Positions 58,601-64,000 of a stretch of 64,000 nt of DNA are shown one piece after another (within the stretch, counting starts at the first letter, position 1; each line of letters opens with the position of its first letter). The stretch comes from Hyposmocoma kahamanoa (Eukaryota; Arthropoda; Insecta; Lepidoptera; Cosmopterigidae). The notes below the pieces were generated by a model that saw only the letters and a list, made by a program, of their open reading frames with translations, was not told the DNA's origin and did not search any database. The stretch covers positions 9,652,739 through 9,716,738 of the forward strand of contig NW_020654810.1 of NCBI RefSeq assembly GCF_003589595.1. The letters run 5' to 3'. The position numbers and the translations under genes were made by a program.

Positions 58601-60770
58601 TCTAGGGGTTCGGGGCGGTAATTTACGTTATGCGGATAGTGGGTGGGCTCTAAGGGTACAATTATATCGAAATATATGGATTCGGATAGCGTCATGAGAG
58701 TGTTACCGCGCGGGTTGGTGGTGTTACAATTCCATGCAGTACTTTTGGCGTTAAGAGGGCTTGAAGGTGTTCGCGAATTAGCGATCGGGACGTATCAGGG
58801 GACAGGAAGGCCGAAATGAGGGTGATCGGTGGGTGGCCGGTGAAGCTAAGCCGACACGCCGGTCGATACCTCGATGTACGTTGTAGGGGGTGTGTTGACA
58901 GGAATGCAGTGAAGTGAACGTTTGTAGTATATAATGGTAGCAAGGGCGTTGGCGCGAGGGATTACCCACGGCGATTAGGGTGATAGTGGAGCTACGTGAG
59001 CAGGGTAGATGGCCGGGAAGTCGCGGATGAACTTAAGGGGCTGCGGTTGTGCTCTAGCCTTCTGATGGGCCGCAGTGCGCGCCGCCACCTTGTGGTTGGA
59101 GAGGGGGGCCTTAGCACAGCCGCGATAGTTCGCGGTGTGGGACTCTCCGTATAGAACACACCGAGGAGGCGCAGTGCACTAGGACCTATGTTTAGCCCTA
59201 GGGCAGGCTGAGGTCGCGTGGTTTTCTGCGCATTTTACGCAGCGGGTTTGCGAGCGGCAATTACGGGCCGCGTGATCGTGGAGTTGGCAGTTGTGGCACT
59301 GCCCGGGCATGCCACGTTTGCGCGGAGGCTCAACGGTTAGGCCGGTGAATTGGCAACAGGTAGTCAGGTTGAAGACCTTACCTTCGAGTGTAAGGGGGAG
59401 GATGGCGAGCACCATGTCGTATGGTTCACGGGACCGGCTTTTAAACATTTGGTGGACCTCATGTATGGGGAGGTTCTGTGATTTGAGTTCCGCGGCGATG
59501 ACTTCTGTATCTACTCCTTCGGGAGCCCACGGATAACGACGTGGAGGACGCGTTCATCGGGAAGCGCGTAAGTGTAGTAGTCTACACTCATATCATTCAG
59601 AAGACGGGTAAGTCAGCAGGGTAAGGGATAGTCCGATGACGACTGGACCTTAACGTTAATGCCAAGCTCGGACGCTTGGCTTTGAGAAAATTTACATCGA
59701 GTTGGTTACAGCGGCTCGAAATTTCGCTCCAACGGGCCTTTGTGCGAATGACTATTAGCGGGGGAGCTGGTTCGGGGGCTTTAGGTATCGGCGCGGGGGC
59801 GGGTGGCTGCTTGGGAGTGCGGGTATGGTGGTCTGTCCTGCGCGAAGGACGGGCGGGAGCTTGCCTCTTGGGCTTTTATTGCCTTAGGGGCAGGGGAGTC
59901 TGACTTTTTGGTAGCGCGCGAGAGCGCTTGCCCTTTTTTCCCTTAACGAGGGAGTAGCACGCGGCGGTAGTACGAGGCGTGCTGGGGACATAACGATCAG
60001 GCGACGGGGGGCGGGGTGCTCGTAGGCAGCCAAGCCGGGGAACGCGGATAACGCGGCGTTGCGAACATTCTCGTTTGAGAGGACCCATCGCAGAAGTTGC
60101 GACGGGTCGAATGCGGGGGCGGGAAGGGCCATACTATATTCGGCCAACCAGGCCGGGTCCTATCATTATAGCCCCCTAGGGGGGCTCTACTGGGGGCTTA
60201 GCTATGAGTACCTCTTCGATATGTGTCCCTCAAGAAGAAAAAACGCAAGAAACTCGGGGGCAGTCGTGTCTAAAATGGCACGTGTTAAATCTCGAGGGGG
60301 GCAGGGGGGGATTCGCGAGAACATAGGCGGACTCTCCGTGAGAGAGCCTCCGGCTTCGTTGGCACCGTTAGGTATCCACCGGAAAGCGAACCGAGATGCG
60401 AAACACTCCATGTAACTTACACACAATCTATGAAACTTAGAGTTGGCGTTCTGAAAACAACACACGACTAAGCTGGAAGGGAAAAAAGGGAATTAGTAAA
60501 TGTCGATAAAACGAATACGGAAGACAAAGTAAGTGAAGAAATGAAGAAGACGAAAAGAACACATGCGACCAGGACGGACAAAAGGCGGGGCACGACCGGG
60601 CGAGCGGTCGGACGAGCTGAGCGGAGTGGGATGAGTGACAGTGATCGAGTGTCGTGACCGTGTGCGCTGTCGGAGAGTGGGTCGCAGAAGGAGAGCTATG
60701 GCTCTCCAGCTGCCGACATAGGCGGGTAACGGGAGGCGGAAAAAAAAATGTCAGCAAGGCATGGAGAGCA
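55654..60770 (-). pseudogene. Jockey-like LINE with gag ORF, split by a BEL/Pao insertion and internally deleted
   Basis: Read on the minus strand: a 5' UTR-like part (60770-60150); ORF1 start (MAEYSMALPAPAFDPSQLLR) at 60147; ORF1 zinc knuckles CHNCQLHDHAARNC and CVKCAENHATSAC near 59280; then the insertion at 56838-58520. ORF2 pieces follow: WEKLLEELELTHQSFWQLIR, KPRKAPGRDGISNKVL, and after a deletion RDRAHFVMSRLHPLLNKH and NKVRLYTACIRPIMTFASVA. The reverse-transcriptase core and endonuclease are gone, and many frames are broken. Non-functional. Confidence 0.8.
56838..58520 (+). pseudogene. BEL/Pao LTR-retrotransposon remnant nested in the LINE
   Basis: A possible LTR end starts at TGTTACAAACGG and a primer-binding-like site TGGCGACCGTGAAG lies near 56975. 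A gag frame opens at 57017 (MDPLKRKRIQFLREF), with LPKLELPKFDGNVKNWIQFW, and continues through frameshifts to knuckle-like Cys/His blocks (CLRCYKESHSSVEC). The aspartic protease motif RALIDTGA is followed by a premature stop. The rest of pol and the 3' LTR are missing, so it is truncated. Confidence 0.75.
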
Positions 60771-61370
60771 GTATCTTGGGAGTATAACCATAGTATATGA
60801 GAGCAAGTAGGGCAACTCCTGCCTGTACGGCATGTGAATACGAGCTTCGCTCTGAGTGTAGGGCTGTCATATTATTATTTTAGTAAAAACTAAGGTGTTC
60901 AACACAAATTCTCGTGCTGTACTGGTAATGGTTACTTAACCATTGTTAAATGCAGTATATACTTACGTATTTATATTTTTGTGCCATCATCGCGGATTAG
61001 TATCTGGATTGTGGAATATGATTATGAAATAGTAATGAAATTCTGAATAATTCTGAATTTGACACACTCTTGTTGAAAGTATCACAAACACAACAATAAA
61101 CTCGTCTACTATTTGATGACATTTCTTAAACACCAAGAGACCGCTTCAACGACCCGCGCCAAGCAACGCGAGTGCACCACGAGATTATGCGAATGTGTGT
61201 GTCCGTACGTACAAGGCGAGCGGCGAGCATGCACACATACAAGCTGCATTGTTACGTTTGTATGGAGTATAGAGTTACCATACTTGTCATAATATACTAT
61301 AGTAAAACTGTCACACCGTGTACGAAACAGTATACTGCGCTCCAAAACACAAATCGTTGATGTTGGTCAA

Positions 61371-61500
61371 AAAGCCATAACCCTGAAATGGAACCGGATA
61401 CATCTGCCGCGTGTAAAGATTCCACCAAACTTAAGACAGGGACGTGGAAGACCCAGAAGGAGAGAGCGTGACGAGATTAATGCTTACATGAGATCTTGAT
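61371..61500 (+). pseudogene. Possible LINE C-terminal scrap
   Basis: One frame reads QKAITLKWNRIHLPRVKIPP and RQGRGRPRRRERDEINAY, resembling the GRPxxRWxDEI region at the end of LINE polyproteins, then stops. Confidence 0.3.
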
Positions 61501-62184
61501 CCAGGAGAAAGGGAAGAGAGGCTTTTGCCCTGTATTGAGAAAGTAACTAATGAAAAATTTAAAATGAAATAATTGTCAAACCAACTCACAATATTTAAAC
61601 TGCCTGCCTATTGTTCTTTTATACAGTGTCTCTTGAAACAAGATTTTCCGATATTTTTGTTAAAGCTATCGATTCACCATTATCGTTATTAAAAGGTTGT
61701 AATAAGATTTGAATATGTAGCTAAGAGAAAAGAGCTACGTCTCACCATTTTCGAATTAGAATGTTCTAGGTAAGATTTCAGATTCATTTTTCAGGATTCC
61801 GTAGTCAAACTAGGTACTCTTGTACTTTCGACGTGTCTGTCTGTTCGTCCATTCGTCTGCTTGTCCTATACATGCGTGAAATCAGAAATCAGTTTGTTTA
61901 GATAGTAATTATACTAAATTACGCAACCCTATAATGGCGTGTCTGACGCGCTACCGGTGGGATTTTTATTTACTTTAAAAGGTTTCAGTATTATTGAATA
62001 TCCAAAGAAAGACCACACTGTTCGTTCGAGTTGTATGAACAAAATTGCTGCTGTGAAATCACTTGCCTACATTCCGATGTAGCTACTGTATGCTATGTCA
62101 ATGGTTTGCGTAAGGTGCAAAACTTCAATATTGCCATGAATAATCGTATTAATCGTAAAGTAAATGTTTTAAAGTTATCATATC

Positions 62185-62270
62185 ATTGTAAGCTACTTTT
62201 TTCAAACAAACCAACGTTTCGGGCCTTTCACAGGTGTCATGGTCACGGTTGACTCAACTCTATAAAATAC
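62185..62270 (+). repeat. Dispersed repeat 'D' fragment
   Basis: CAAACAAACCAACGTTTCGG followed by GGTGTCATGGTCACGGTTGA. Confidence 0.6.
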
Positions 62271-62634
62271 GTAAATGGTAAATTTTTATTCTTTATTTTA
62301 TATTTGAAAAAGGGTACAATTATTAATGTTACTAGGGTGGCTTCATTCACAGCCTATGCATGCCCTCATCAAGAGGACCATTAGCTGATCTATTGTGATT
62401 GCTACTAATTAAAGTTCATAACTAAGATTAACAGCATTAAAGAAAAGAACTTTTCCCCGGCTTCGATAGTTTTGATGTTCTCTGGTTGTGAACTGTGCCT
62501 TCCCAGTATTTTCTTAGGTTACATTTAGTTCTACTATTGGAAACATTACGAATCACAATAAAACACCGACAATAGAATACACACTTAGTTGATTCGTAAG
62601 GCCTACATATTATGGTATGTTAACATCAAAAGCC

Positions 62635-62800
62635 GCGCGGTCGCAGCGCGGCGGCGGAGCTCTATACAACACGTACAAATACTGGGTCGCGGACGCGCGA
62701 ACTGAACGTAGGCGGGGATCTGTCGCTGGCGCACGCCGCGGTGCGCATGCGTAGTGAGTGTATCATGGTTCGTGGAGTGGCTGCGCGCAAACGTGTCCTT
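62635..62800. other. GC/CpG-rich patch
   Basis: A stretch rich in GCG, CGCGG and GGCGCACG within AT-rich surroundings (for example GCGGTCGCAGCGCGGCGGCG). It may be a promoter of a gene outside the window or a repeat. No ORF is convincing. Confidence 0.3.
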
Positions 62801-62837
62801 ATACTACAAAACTGTAGGTATATACATATCGAGTTTT

Positions 62838-62955
62838 TAGCTTCTCGCGATTGTTACACATAGGAAATGAAACTATTTTTCGGATCTAAGTCGCGTATAT
62901 TTTGTTTTTTCAAACAAATTAACGTTTTGGGTCCTTTATAGTTCTCATGGTTACG
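62838..62955 (+). repeat. Dispersed repeat 'D' copy
   Basis: CGCGATTGTTACACATAGGA, CTATTTTTCGGATCTAAGTC and the AACAAATTAACGTTTTGGGT variant of the family core. Confidence 0.6.
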
Positions 62956-62974
62956 GCTGTATATGTAATATAAT

Positions 62975-64000
62975 AGGGGTTAAAGTATGAAATTGCCGAT
63001 TTGTACTGAAAATCTAAATTGTTTATTTTTTAAATTTTTAACAAATTTATTTAATCAAAATAGTTGCCATTATTATCTATACATTGCTGCCATCTAATGG
63101 GAAGGTTATTAATGCCTTTGCGATAGAACTCCGACGATCTAGACTGCACAAACTGTGTGAAAGCATTTTGTACTGCCTCCTGGGAAGAAAACTTCTTGTC
63201 ACGTAGATAATTGTCCAAATCACGAAAAAAATGGTAGTCCGTTGGAGCAAGGTCTGGTGAATACGGAGGATGACGAATGGTTTCTAACTGCAGTTCCTGA
63301 AGGGTCAAAATGGTTTCTCGTGCTGTGTGAGGTCTCGCGTTGTCGTGGAGCAATAATGGTGAAGATCGATTCATGAGTCGGGGCTGTTTTACTGCTAGTT
63401 TTGTCAACATGGTTCGGAGTTCGGCACAATAGACATCTGCCGTTATTGCTTGACCAGATCGGAGAAAACTATAGTGAATAACACCATGCTGAGACCACCA
63501 AACAGTTACCATTACCTTTTTATTGGTAAGTTTTGCTTTAGGACACTGTTGTGGCATTTGACCTGGGGTCAGCCATTGCATTTTTCTTTTCCGGTTATCA
63601 TAAAGAATCCACTTTTCATCACATGTTACAATTCGATCCAATATTCCTTCATTTCTGTACCGGTTCAACAAGGCAACACAAGTTTCAACACGCGTTTCTT
63701 TCTGCAGATCAGTCAAATCATGAGGCACCCATTTTTCGTATTTTTTTATTTTATTGATTTGACGCAAGTGAGTCAATATTGTGGGTAAGGTAACGTTAAA
63801 CCATGCCGCTAATTCCTGGGTAGTTTGACTAGGATCGGCTTCCACTATCTCTCTTAATTCATCGTTATTCACCTGTGTGGGCGGTCTTCCTCGTGGCTCG
63901 TTCTTTAAGTCGAAATTTCCATCACGAAAGCGTTTAAACCAAAATCGCACGGTGCGTTCATTAGTAGACCCCTCTCCAAACGCAGCATTGATATTGCGGG
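62975..64000 (-). mobile_element. Mariner (DD34D) transposon, 5' end beyond the window
   Basis: Contains the transposase frame and, after its stop, an end sequence (AAAGTATGAAATTGCCGATT) that resembles mariner inverted repeats and follows a TA. The other end lies outside the window. Confidence 0.8.
63051..64000 (-). CDS. Mariner transposase, C-terminal 315 aa, open to window edge
   Basis: An uninterrupted frame from the right edge to TAA at 63051. It shows the helix-turn-helix end (RTVRFWFKRFRDGNFDLKNE), the linker WVPHDL, and the catalytic triad: D in VTCDEKWILYD, D in LLLHDNARPH and D in YSPDLAPTDYHFF. Exactly 34 residues separate the last two, the DD34D signature of mariner. Only about 30 N-terminal residues of a typical 345-aa protein are missing off the window. 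No stop or frameshift is visible, so a recent insertion is likely. Confidence 0.9.
   Translation of the reverse strand, partial: RNINAAFGEGSTNERTVRFWFKRFRDGNFDLKNEPRGRPPTQVNNDELREIVEADPSQTTQELAAWFNVTLPTILTHLRQINKIKKYEKWVPHDLTDLQKETRVETCVALLNRYRNEGILDRIVTCDEKWILYDNRKRKMQWLTPGQMPQQCPKAKLTNKKVMVTVWWSQHGVIHYSFLRSGQAITADVYCAELRTMLTKLAVKQPRLMNRSSPLLLHDNARPHTARETILTLQELQLETIRHPPYSPDLAPTDYHFFRDLDNYLRDKKFSSQEAVQNAFTQFVQSRSSEFYRKGINNLPIRWQQCIDNNGNYFD

Larger units (their letters stand above)
60771..62950. other. Repeat-bearing interval without a supported gene
   Basis: Contains a possible LINE scrap (61371-61545), repeat 'D' copies (62185, 62838) and a GC-rich patch (62635-62800). Confidence 0.4.

Overview
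The window looks like a gene-containing, transposon-rich stretch of an insect nuclear genome, most likely a moth or butterfly. It is AT-rich. Its genes are split by short GT–AG introns (malectin and the 491-codon gene are intronless). The dispersed repeats include types I associate with Lepidoptera: tRNA-derived SINEs, an 'AACGTTTCGGG' repeat, a 'GAGAACCTCCTCCTTTTTT' repeat, R1- and jockey-type LINEs, BEL/Pao and mariner. The taxonomic call is inference; no database was searched.

Layout. (1) 0.8–21.6 kb, minus strand: a complete 14-exon MICAL-like (MICALL) gene, rebuilt exon by exon to 893 codons with every splice phase agreeing; it encodes CH, LIM, three NPF motifs and a bMERB domain, and its introns are full of repeats. 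(2) 22.4–26.6 kb, minus: a secreted 186-aa protein with four two-cysteine modules, and part of a probable relative. (3) 27.6–29.1 kb, plus: an intronless 491-aa secreted protein with a low-complexity half, a hydrophobic stretch and three paired-cysteine modules. (4) 29–33.8 kb: repeats. (5) 33.8–37.5 kb, plus: a complete seven-exon GPR143 (OA1-type) receptor. It converges on (6) 37.9–39.9 kb, minus: a three-exon AKAP10/D-AKAP2 gene with RGS domains and a C-terminal PKA-anchoring helix. (7) 40–40.7 kb: a tandemly duplicated repeat carrying a 34-codon ORF. (8) 42.6–46.7 kb, plus: a three-exon 204-aa secreted Ser/Thr-rich protein, with a decayed pogo-like transposon in intron 1. (9) 47.5–48.3 kb, minus: single-exon malectin. 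(10) 48.7–64 kb: mostly retroelement remains (R1-clade LINE, jockey-type LINE fragments, a gag-bearing LINE split by a BEL/Pao insertion), ending in an open mariner transposase that runs off the right edge.

The conserved genes act in separate cell processes: endocytic recycling and actin (MICALL), pigment-organelle signalling (GPR143), PKA anchoring (AKAP10) and ER glycoprotein quality control (malectin). They do not form a pathway. I found no unmistakable new multi-gene system. The items most worth a second look are the paired-cysteine secreted proteins, the 491-aa protein, and several inverted-repeat element families that share 3-bp target duplications and iterated internal motifs.
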